From Spirodela intermedia (Eukaryota; Streptophyta; Magnoliopsida; Alismatales; Araceae), in NCBI GenBank assembly GCA_902729315.2, contig LR746268.1:2907501-2971500 (forward strand): DNA of 64,000 nucleotides, written 5' to 3'. Below, piece after piece: positions 25,801 through 36,263 of the stretch (position 1 is its first letter; every line of letters starts with the position of its first letter). The notes under the pieces are model-generated. The model was given only the letters and a program-made list of their open reading frames with translations. It did not search any database and was not told the origin of the DNA. Position numbers and translations under genes: made by a program.

Positions 25801-26555
25801 AAGAAGAATGACAGAACAATGAAAGGATCTAGAACATAAAGAAATAACCTTAACTGTGGGACTTAGGGACATACTGGTTCTCTGATGGTGGAGTTTGGAT
25901 TATGGTTTGTGTGCTCTAAATGTTGTGTATGTCAAAATGGCGACGTTGATTGTTAAAAATGAAGAAACAGCAGAGGACATTTAGATATGAACACAATTAT
26001 TGTTTTTTTTATCTCTGTTTTTTTTTATTCCACTTATCATGTAAATGTGATACTTTCCTTGTTGCTTTCATGTCTTTCTTTGACACGGTTCTGCAACACT
26101 ATTATAGTATTGTATGCGTGACTTCGTTTTATCCAAAACTTGGGTTAATGGCTGTAAATATTACTTTAACGTTCGTCTTCTTGTATCCATGAACTCGCTT
26201 GTGTAGATATTTGGTTCAAAGTTGTAGAGGTTGGTCAAATCCTTGGGTTGGGTAGAAATTCCCCGTCCTAGTTTCTGATGATAGTGATTCATATATCTGC
26301 TTTGCTCCTCAGCTGGAAGAAGATGAAGAAGTCACCGATTTCCTGAACCCTTGCTCGAGGAAGGTGACTGCAGCTTTGGGGGATACAAACATGCGCAATC
26401 TTAAGCATGGAGAGGTCATCCAACTGGAAAGGAGAGGTTACTTCAGATGTGACGTCCCGTACCTCAGAGCTTCAAAACCCATCGTTCTGGTCGGCATCCC
26501 TGATGGAAGACAAGGGATGGTGTCTCCATCACCGGTGGCAACTCAGAAGCCCTAA
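22839..26555 (+). CDS. glutamyl-tRNA synthetase, cytosolic type
   Basis: The enzyme charges tRNA-Glu with glutamate for cytosolic translation. Exons are 22839-22972, 23102-23207, 23297-23450, 23549-24705, 24791-25258 and 26313-26555, giving 753 residues. All borders are GT-AG and phases agree. The start MAGMVLAFPPDNPPL matches the plant family. Residues 1 to about 210 form a GST-like N-terminal domain (GYSISVADIVIWSGLAGTGQRW), typical of eukaryotic cytosolic enzymes and used for complex formation. The class I catalytic core has the HIGH motif at about 250 (GYLHIGHAKAA) and the KMSKS-equivalent LLSKRKL at about 473. An anticodon-binding beta-barrel domain follows (GASKNLNLMEWDKLW). The archaeal/eukaryotic-type core and lack of a transit peptide exclude the organellar enzyme. 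Exon 2 ends in a weak donor (gtcttc). The last intron is about 1 kb. Confidence 0.95.
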
Positions 26556-26945
26556 AAACTCTAACTGCATTCAAGTAATCTGAACATCAGTTTATCATCA
26601 TGCACTCTGTTGATAATTGCTATGGATTTTGATCCTATTTAGCTTTTCCAACTGAAGTATGAGAGGGGGGCCATCAGAGGAACCAAGGGTCCCCAGATTG
26701 TATGAACTGCGATATTTGGTCTGAAGTTATTGAATTATACTGTTAATTGCTTCTTAATGGCCGTTGAACCTTAATTATGTTGTGTAGTTCAAATTTCTTC
26801 ATAAAATTGTGTTCCTTCTGCTTGGAATTTCTTATTGGATAGATCTCTCACTTTATGTGAGAACAGGATTTGCTGGGCAGGCTCAGACAACCTCACTATA
26901 TGATTGAGCTGTGCCCGTGCCCTCACTGGCCTATCTCACCCGCCC

Positions 26946-26992
<47 letters not shown>

Positions 26993-27373
26993 TGAACTAG
27001 GTCCATGTCTACATGGGTTTTGAAAACGGCTGTAAGCAGGGATTACTTCCCAAAGCAACCGGTGGCATGTTGGAACTGCTTTTACTTCTTTCTTCCAGCT
27101 GCCAACAGTGGCCACAGCCAGTGCCCCATGGTCAACGCGGAAGAGTTGACCATGAGAATTACGAGCTAGATTATATTTTGGCAAACCAGTTCTAACACTG
27201 CTGGCCCCAGCCACACCTTCACTCATAAATTTTTCTTCCTTGAATGGGTATGATCCTACGTTTCTTAGTAGCCACATTAAAACTCATGAAACTGACAGAA
27301 AACAGCAGAAAAAAATGCAACATTTTTGCAGAAACAGAGTCATTCCTTCGTATACATTCGGAGTAGAGATTTC
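26556..27373. other. convergent 3' flanks with a GA microsatellite
   Basis: This holds the 3' UTRs of the GluRS gene (+) and the CPBP protease gene (-), which point at each other. A (GA)n run with one interruption lies at 26948-26994. No other gene was seen. Confidence 0.6.
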
Positions 27374-30300
27374 CTAATCAGGTAAAGACTTAGATCTCTC
27401 ACTTGATGAGGAAAAGTACCACAGAAAGCCCCCAACAAGATTGTTCAAACAATGTGAGGCCATGGGGACCATGATGCTTGAGGATGCCACTGCTGCCATG
27501 CCATACACAAACCCAACAAACGTTGCCCTGAGAATATCAAGTTCCAACAGGCTTATCAGGAGATCTAAGTCACCAAATCCCACCAAACCTTTCAAAAAAA
27601 CGTTCTTTAATATAACTTGGCATTTGGGCATCCCACCAAAATTTTAGGGTTTCATTTTTATATATAAATATACTAATAAATAACATTTTTGTGTAAATGT
27701 TGCATGGGAAGAAACCCATCTGGAACGAGATGGTGAGAGGGCAATAACTCACCAGGCAGCAAACGAGTATCTGCGGTCGCCACCCAGGTGAAGGCATCCA
27801 AAAATTGCCCCAACAACAAGTGCGCCAGTCCAGTTGAGCCCAAACAGAGGGAGGAGTCCTCCACGGAAGAGTAGTTCCTATAAAAACAGATGATGCAAGG
27901 GTTGGAAATGCAAAAGATCAACAATGGCCCCGGATCAAGAAACATACCTCACTGATACCAGGAAGACATGCTACCACAAGATAATCCACGGGCTTCAGGT
28001 TACTAAGAGCCTGAGGTAAACACATGAACAAATTGCAACTAATCAAGAATATTGTTTTTTGAAATTTTTACCAATGAATATCAATCGTGTTTGTGTAAAA
28101 AAATAAAAAAAACAAAAAATCTAGGTATCTGTAGAGATGCTTAATCGCTCACATAAGCAGAGTTCTTCATAGTAGTGTATATTAGCTTTACAGGGGAAAA
28201 ACATATAAGTGAATGCTTTAGTGACTGGATGATCACATCAGGCCCATCTTTCTGTCGGATCATGATAGCCAGATTTTAATCTCATGCATCTTGAAATACC
28301 TGCTCATTAGCAGCTTCACTGGACTCTGCAAAACTAGGCCAAGTCTTAAGCAGAATGTACCGACTGGCTGATACCAATACCACCAATAATGCAATCAACT
28401 CAAGATGCCAGATCTGAAAATGAACTGGAAATATCACCAATCAGAAGCCGTTTACCTTCAAAATGGGCGTTAGAAAAAGAAAAGGAAGAAAATATCCCAT
28501 AAATAAGATAAAAAATATTGCATGATCTATAGAGACAGCTGAGCAGGTCTCTGCTGTCTCTTCCAAACGACATCAAAATTCCCCAAATGACACAAGTAAA
28601 TTCATATCATAAAAGAGTGAACTGCCTGGAAAATAATGAGACTAAAATTAAGTTGTGAGAATTAAACTATATATAATCCTATTAGAAAAAAAAAACTAAT
28701 TTCATCAGTGATGTTGGGAATCAAGCCAAAATTAGTTATTCCTAAAAGGAATGGTGCATGGAAAAAGCAAAAAATCAATGAGAGGATATGTCCCATCATT
28801 CTCAAACAACTTCATACTCCTCATTTTCATCCGTGCAAAGATCAAAACATAGCTTACCTTGATGATTATACGAAAAGTATCTGCGGGCATGTATGACGAC
28901 ATGGAATCAGGATACTTTTGGAATGCAGCCGAAAATTCAGAAGCTTAAGGAAGGTGATGTCAGATGCAGGCAGAATTATTGAACAGGAGTTCACGGATTA
29001 TCAAAGAGGCTTGAATAGTAAGGAAGAGAAAATTTAAGACTCTTTCTCATGAGAACAAAACAAGAACGCAGAAATTTACATGACACTTCTTCAGAGTCAG
29101 ATTTCACCCATCCTTCAGTAAATGCAATGTGGGAAACCTGCGAGACACGAAAGTAGAATCAATATATATATATACCGTGAATGATAAACAGAACGCATTC
29201 TAGAAATTTTATGAATAATTTTTAATAAAATATAGCAAACGTTATGAAAATGAATTATTTTAAAGACTTGAATTTTTTAAGTACAAAGAAACAGAAGACC
29301 TTCTGGCTGTAACATTCAAACAAGAAAGTTGCCTGAGAGTAAAAATCCATTGATGGATTAAAGGTGAAAACTATTAAATTTCACTTTGAGAGAGATTCAC
29401 AACAATTATAATTTTCCTGACACTTTGTTCAAAAAAAAAGAAAGCAGAGAACTTTGGTAGATGATCACTTGTCTAATAAATGCCCCCAATGCAAGCATCA
29501 AGGCCGAAGTAATGATGCAAGCCTGTAATACGGCATTTCTGGAAGGATTTGAGATTGAACTCTTAGGATCCAAGATAGCATCAAATGACTCAGAATCAAT
29601 CTTGCTTCTGCTTTCATCTTCCTGGAGAAAGGCCTCTGAAAATTCCCCTCGATCTTTTGAATCACCATTTTTTGATCCCTTATAGTCTTTAGTCATTTTT
29701 TTCCTGGAGCTCCTTGATGCAAAAACTTTGCATTTAGCTTCAGATCTCTAGGAGAACAAAGAAATAAGGTTTCAGAAAAGATCATCCAGACTTCCACATT
29801 ATAAAATCTCAGGCTAACCAAATATGAAAGTCTAGCACAGGCTACTCACAGACTGCAAACTGATGAGATGGGCGATTTTTGCAGGGTAAACGGTACTATC
29901 CTTCCTACCGGATCAAAAGCATTCACTTCCTCGTAGTTAAATAGCTACAAGCAATATTGCTAGAAGATTAATTGCCTGTTTTCTAGTCATGTTGCATGAA
30001 ATAGTTAGAACCACAGCAAACTATGAACGATATTCAACAAGAACATCTAGATATGGAGAATTGAGCATTGAGCACTTCATAACGCATATAGATGTAAAAC
30101 ACTAACCCTTCAAGGACGTCTAGTCAAAGTTATTGGAGATCCTGATCCTATTTGGCCGTGGAGGAACTGAAGATAGGGAAGAAAACATTTTCACGCGCAA
30201 AAACTATTCTCTGGTCAAAAATTTAGCATTATAACAATTTAACCTACTCATGTGCAGTAGAACTATTTTAGGACTAGCCAAAGACCAACGACGATGAAAT

Positions 30301-30930
30301 ACAAGGTTACATTAGATCCACTCCGTTCATAGGTCTATGGAAGAATGGATTCATTACTCAGGAGCTACTTTCTGGTGAACAAGCTAGTTAAGGGCAGTCA
30401 ATGATGCACAGATCACATAGATAGCGTCAGCATACAACATATCAGCCATCATGTATACCTTATTTATCAGGCGTCATCTAACGGTATACACCTAAAAGGG
30501 TGCTTCGTAGAAATCATGTTCTCTGTGGAAAATGTCTCCAAATGTAATGAATAAACCTTACCCTTGTTATTGATTTGTTTGATATACACACCCTTTTAAG
30601 CATCCTTTTGGATGCCATGTTCTTGAACACTCTTTTCAGACCTTTTTAGAAGTGTCGTTTAGAGATTATTTAATTTTTTTTCGTTACGCACCATTTAGCT
30701 GCGACCAATTGTTGGGATTTTAGACATAATTGATCGATTGTATCATTGTGATAGATCGCTCTCATAAAAGATTTCCATTACAAATCTAACAGGAGGCTGA
30801 AATAACTGGAGAACAGAAGTGGAGGGATTCTAGGACCCTCTTCTAGCACAAGAGGCGTACCTCCCAAGGAGACCATCGAATGGCAGCAGTTCAGGCAGGC
30901 ATCCTGCCGTAGCACGCTCAAGGTTACCAT
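27374..30930 (-). CDS. SCO4: plastid CPBP (CAAX/Abi) family intramembrane protease, SCO4-like
   Basis: Exons (minus) are 30930-30861, 29904-29850, 29745-29469, 29137-29080, 28943-28858, 28413-28300, 28010-27948, 27877-27753 and 27527-27374, giving 333 residues with all phases consistent. The N-terminus (MVTLSVLRQDACLNCC...CKVFASRSSRKK) looks like a chloroplast transit peptide. Membrane segments follow (VLQACIITSALMLALGAF; HLELIALLVVLV). The glutamic-type CPBP motifs are EELLFRG (E241, E242, R246), FGCLH (F267, H271) and SHCLNN (H308, N312). It resembles Arabidopsis At5g60750, which I recall as SNOWY COTYLEDON 4 for light acclimation; its substrate is unknown. The third exon uses the second of two overlapping acceptors (ctagag). 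The first acceptor would give a stop. An upstream acceptor near 30988 suggests a 5' UTR intron. The symbol is less certain than the family. Confidence 0.85.
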
Positions 30931-31620
30931 TTTTTCCCCTGGAGGATAAGCTTGTTGACGTTGTTGACGATGCAACGAACTAAGGCCTGCACAGAAAATC
31001 ATCTCATCGATTAAACACACAATTCTTCGCAATCCCTAGAAAATAAATTACACCCGGGAACCACGAATTATAGGCGATGTTTACATTACCAGAGGCTGGA
31101 AAAGGTACAAATATTTTCTGTCGAATTGATCATCCAGAGGAGTCCACTGCACATTACAGGTCACCCGTTCGAGCTTGAAGCATCAAAACTAAGGGGGAGA
31201 GAGAGAGACCCTGCGTGGAACGAAGGGAGCTCTCTCAGAACATACACAGAGCGAGAGACAGAGAAAGAGAGAGAGAGAGAAGCGGCTTCCCGTAGGGATT
31301 ATTCCTCTCCTCTCGTCAGTCCTCCCCGAGCGGGTGGTCTGGTCTACGGTAGCGGCAGTTTCTGACCACAAGGGACTTTGGCCGCCCAAGATCCCGTCTT
31401 TTGGAAGCCCGGGCCGACGTAAAATCAATTTGCCATTTGCCACCGATCGATTCCCTCAGCCGTCCCATTTCAGGCAAGAAACTCTGTCACCCGCGTTAAC
31501 GTCTCTTTTTCTCTAGATCATCAAAAGCTGCTTTCGCTATTCCAAGTGTCCAAAGCCGATTCCGAACTGATTATACATCCCAAAATCTTGTTTAGAGTTC
31601 TCATGCTCACATCTAATTCA

Positions 31621-31671
<51 letters not shown>

Positions 31672-33900
31672 CCTCTCCAAGTATGGGATTGATTCCAACA
31701 TAAAGTAATAACCTATATTTGGTGGGTACCCATTCTCAGTATTTCCTTTCATTTCTCATAGCATATACTACAGTTGAATACTTATGTTTTGGAATTAATC
31801 ATGTTTCTAATGAAACATTAATAATTTAGTTTGCTATTTTGCATATACAATTTATAAGATTATTTAGTATGAATTCATTATATGAGAGAATCCATAAACA
31901 AGTAATATGATAATGCTTTCATATTTCTATAGATAAATGTTTCGCTTGCATTGAAATATGAAATGATCCACGCCGAAATAAGAATAATGGCCTAATCCTT
32001 GAAGTATTCCAAAGAAATACCAAAATGACTTGAAAGTAGTAGATATCCACCGAATCCTGATGTTAGCATTATTTGAACTATAATAGTGGCTTCACCTGTG
32101 TCTAGATTAAAACTAAGCTTGTGCGTTAATTGTTCCCAAGTGCAGAGAGAATGTTCACTAGTATCACATTCAGATATATGTCATTAAATAAAGTTCATAA
32201 TTTAAATAAAATGGAACTAAGTTAATTTCTTGATATGTTTGTGAGATATTATTCAATGATGACTCCTTTCAAACTTATACTTGTTCATTAAACTTTATTC
32301 ATTTCCTTATATGATGATTTTTTCAATCTAAATTGATATCTCATTTGTTCTCATAGTATGTTATACATCATAGGCTAAGGGAATCATTCTATTCAATTGA
32401 AAGCCTCACTTACCCTTTTCCCACTTTAAGGCTAAGAAGAGTGACAAGTGGACATTGCTGACAACCTATGTAGATAGAGCTACATGTTTTTCTTTCCATT
32501 CCATAATTACCAAGTAGTGTCCTCTTAGCTTTGTATTATCATGATTGTATTTAATAATATTTTGATCTTATGTTACTATATAAGATCAACAAGTTCACAT
32601 CTTATTCTTAACCATATAATGTTGCCTTAATTGACACTACCATAATGACACATTCCATCCTTCTAAAGGAAATTTCTATAGTGTTCTAATGTGCTCTTTA
32701 ATTTTAATTATTAAATATAATGACATTAATTCTTTGCTCAGCACAAGCCATGAGTAGCTAGCCGATTGTTTTAACTTTCAAGGTCTAAAATCAATATTTG
32801 TGCACCAAACACACTTTTATTGGCTATGATAAATTATTATAATAAATAGTCAATGTAAATGTTACACATATAGTATGTAGTGCTTATTTAAAATGTGAAG
32901 GTCTTAGTCTTGAAAGTGTCACAGTAAAAAAAATGAAAAACTAATGATTTGATTATATTCACATTTGTACATATATTTTTGAAGCAAATCACAACTTTCA
33001 ATACACAAAGAATATGATTTTATTTAAAACTCTTTGTTCTAAGTCCATAGAATGTAGATACATTTGTCCCTTGAGTCCACAAGGGTTTGGATCTTAGGTT
33101 CATATGATCAAAAATGACTTCTTAAGTCCACAAGAGTGTTGGAATCCACTAATAGAAATAGATAACCTTTAAAGAGTAAAAGCACTTTAAAATAAATCAC
33201 TGAAAATATGAATGTCTTTGTGGTTACAAGGGATGAACCTTTTTATAAAAAAAACGATTAAAATTAAGAGAGTTTATTTAAAATTATAAAAATGTGGAAA
33301 ACAAAGATAAATGTGAGAATTGAGATTTAAGCACATTTAACATGTGACAAAATCTCTAATTGTGTCATTTTGAGCTTAATTTGAGACAAATAGAGTGTTC
33401 ATGTATCTTGGGCTTATGGTCCACTTGAATTAGGTTTAAACTTAACTTTTACTTTATTTGAACATAAAATTAATTACCTTTTCAGCTCCTTAGATGTATA
33501 TCTTACTAGCTTTCTCCACTTAGGTCAAAAACCTTCAATTCTTCTTTTGATAGGTTCTCTTGGGCTCATTAAGAAGTATGAAGCTTTGATTTTTTAACAC
33601 AATAACTTGATTGAATCTTTTTTTTTAGTATTGGTGAGAACCTTTGTACAAGCCTTTTAGGCCCAAAATCAATGAGAAATTCACCATGATTCACTATTTC
33701 AATGGTTACCTGTAAATATGGTATGACTAGCTTGTAGAATTGAAGAAGTTCATCCTTTTCTTATTTTTTATTTAGTGCACAAATTTTCAACTACATATTT
33801 TAAATAATTAATTCTCTATTGAGTATGATTGGAATTTATATTTTCAAATTAGAGATCTCTTATACTTATTATTCTTTCATGTCAATATTCAATGTGGGTA
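30931..33900. other. 5' flank of the protease gene and AT-rich gene-free stretch
   Basis: Bases 30931 to about 31560 are moderately GC-rich and probably hold the protease promoter, with short GA runs near 31197 and 31267. A perfect (CT)n array lies at 31624-31669. From about 31680 to 33900 the DNA is AT-rich, with short meaningless open frames and no recognised element. Confidence 0.5.
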
Positions 33901-33972
33901 GTTGGTTTTGTGGAGTAATAATAACAGTCGTCTTCCCAACACCTCGGGAGCTCAAGACCTACTCCCAGTGTA

Positions 33973-34032
33973 GGTCAACTACACTCCTTCCTTCCCTCCT
34001 GAAACCCACCTGCAACACCAGCACAGGGTCAA
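33973..34032. promoter_or_regulatory. two W-box cores upstream of the cysteine-rich peptide gene
   Basis: The minus-strand motif TTGACC (plus-strand ggtcaa) occurs at 33973-33978 and again at 34027-34032, both within 90 bp of the ATG at 34062. W-boxes bind WRKY factors and are common before defence genes. Two copies can arise by chance, so regulation is inference. Confidence 0.35.
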
Positions 34033-34061
34033 CGGAGGGCTTACAAATACAGCTTCGGGAG

Positions 34062-34537
34062 ATGGGCTCTCCTCACGTAATGAGGCAATTCCCAATGAGG
34101 CTTTTTCTGCTCGGATTCATCGCCGTCATGGTGGCCGCCGGCTCCGGCGAGACCCATCTGACGACGGCGAAGCATATCACTGTTACAGGTGAGAACCCGG
34201 AATACTTTGTTCCTATTTCCTTGTAACAATTGCCAAATATAGTATATATTTTCTTGAAACAGCGGTACTCCGATCAAGATATTGCTAATAGTATCTTTGA
34301 AAGCAGATGGTAAGCAGAAAAGGTGATGGGTTTGGATAGATTTTAGCTCTGCCATGCATAAGATTTGAGAAGCTTAACCCGCCACTCAGATGAACCGTAC
34401 CCTCCTCCCCTTCTCCGGATTTCTTGGTGTTCATTCGTGCAGGCTGCAACAACAACTGCGACGTAGCTTGCTGCTACTGCAACACCAGCAAGATGCCGCC
34501 GGTCTGCGAGAAGTGCTGCCATATCTCAAGGAGATGA
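34062..34537 (+). CDS. small secreted cysteine-rich peptide, unrecognised family
   Basis: There are two exons, 34062-34188 and 34443-34537, giving 73 residues. The donor (acag|gtgaga) and acceptor (gtgcag|gc) join in phase. Exon 1 encodes a basic start and a hydrophobic signal segment (MRLFLLGFIAVMVAAGSG). Exon 2 encodes nearly all of the mature part, with eight cysteines spaced C-X3-C-X3-CC-X-C-X8-C-X2-CC, and ends HISRR. An intron after the signal segment with all cysteines in the last exon is the usual gene plan of plant defensin-like peptides. The segment CNTSKMPPVC recalls the reactive loop of Bowman-Birk inhibitors, but it is one residue longer and the rest of that fold is absent. I do not recognise the family. 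Secretion and defence or signalling are inferences. Start could also be Met7 or Met12. Confidence 0.6.
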
Positions 34538-34684
34538 GATGGAGAAGGCGATAAAGTAGGTGAAGAAGAACCGTCTCATTCGAACCGGTTGCACCACCCC
34601 CGTGATCATCAAGTCGGCTTCTTTATTTCTTTCCAATTTTGGAAGAAATGGTGATGACCACATTCCTACTCCCAGTAATCTGTA

Positions 34685-34885
34685 GAGAGAGAGAGAGAGG
34701 CGGGGGGGGAGAGAGAGAGTGAGAGAGAGGGAGAGAGAGAGAGGGAGGCAGGGAGGGAGAGAGAGAGAGAGAGGAGGGAGGCAGGAAGGGAGAGAGAGCG
34801 AGAGAGAGAGAGGCGATAGAGAAAGAGAGGAAGAGAGGAAGGGAGGCAGGGAGAGAGAGAGAGAAAGAGAGAGAAAGAGAGAGAA
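34685..34885. repeat. GA-rich compound microsatellite
   Basis: This is about 200 bp made almost only of A and G on the plus strand, mixing (GA)n with GGGA and GGCAGGGA units. It lies just 3' of the cysteine-rich peptide gene. Confidence 0.9.
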
Positions 34886-36263
34886 TGAGTAATAAATACT
34901 AATTAAAAGGTCCTACATTGGAGCCAGGATTGGTTGTTTCTTCCTAAATTGAGATTGATCGATTCTACAAAAAATCCAAATATTTCTCAATAAGGGGGGC
35001 TGACTAAGAAAAGATTTATGGAAACGTCATTTGGTAATAAATTTCAATATATTAATAAAAAAAAATGAAAACCGAAGATAAACCCACATAAATGTATCAC
35101 CAAATCTAGTTGAACTACATAAATTTCACATAAGTTTCGATATAACTAGCTCATCACCTTCAGTAAACTTCAGGGGCAGGAAAAAAATAATTAACTTTGA
35201 TCATATGGCAAAAATATTAGTACGTTTTTTCTTCATTTATATTTATTACATAATACTTTCGGTATGTATGATTTTACTACAATACTAGTTGGTTTTTCAT
35301 GCAAATATAAATACATAGATATATTTAATCACACACTTATACAAATATACCCATATATTATGCCACATTGTTCACTAGAGTCCCCAAATTTGTGTGGATT
35401 TACCAATTTACCCAAATTGATGAAGTTTTGCAGATTTTGATATGGTCCATTTGCCGATCTGAATCCATGAACAAAATCATTCGTCTAGAAATAATTTTTA
35501 TTAATGTAGTAAAATAAATATCTTAAATTTGAGAAGGGAGAGAGAGAGAAAGAGAGAGAGAGATAGAAGCGTACTCTTGTAAGCTGACCAGCACACTTGG
35601 CACCGACACATCCGACGACTAACGCCCACACGCTAGTCCCGCGAGTTGGCAGACCGCAGTGACGTACACGGAGCACCGGTTTGGACTGGTTATGGTAATG
35701 GGATAACGTAAATTGTTCCGGAGGAACACTAGACCTGCTTCCTCTTCCTCCCTCCTCTTCACGCTGCTCCCCTCTTGAGACACCCGAGGAGACCCAACGG
35801 CATTTCCGGCTTCCTGGAGCTTCCTCACGGAGCTGGAGTTGCTTACGAACTTCTAAGAGTGGTCAAGATCTGGTGGAGGTTGAAGGAGCCGTCTTCAGAT
35901 CGGATTCCCTCGTCCAGATCCCGGATTGTGTCTTCGTCCATTGCGCTGACGAGATCGACCCCATAAGCAGACCTCCTCTGTATTTCAGGTTTCGTATTAT
36001 CTCCTCTTTTTCCTTCCGGAACCCTTGGGTGGGATGGTATTTGTGTTCTGCTATCCTGACCGATTCGTCAGCGCCTGATTGTCCGGGGGTTATGCCTGGA
36101 CTGTGGTGTTTTGCGTTCTTCAAGATTAATTTTTTGCGATCGAGAGCGTTGAATCTGTTTGTACGGATGGCACTGGGTTTTGTGTTCATCGAGATTTCAT
36201 TTTTTGCGGTTAGGAGCCCTGAATCTGTCTGTATGGATGGCAGAGTGGTAAGGTGGGATTGCC
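34886..36263 (+). promoter_or_regulatory. AT-rich spacer and 5' region of the TNO1-like gene
   Basis: Bases 34886-35530 are AT-rich with no gene. From about 35580 the sequence becomes GC-richer and probably holds the promoter and 5' UTR, perhaps with a 5' UTR intron (donor-like caggtttcg near 35989). Two units of about 69 bp are repeated in tandem at 36117-36240 (tttttgcg, gaatctgt, ggatggca shared). Confidence 0.45.

Noticed and set aside
30043-30173. Possible extra exon of the plastid protease gene (ttcag ... gttagt)
   Set aside because: All three frames reach a stop, and the gene is complete and in phase without it.
34443-34537. Bowman-Birk inhibitor for the cysteine-rich peptide
   Set aside because: Only the short SKMPP-C segment is similar. 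The loop is one residue too long and the CC-X2-C-X-C framework and second loop are missing.
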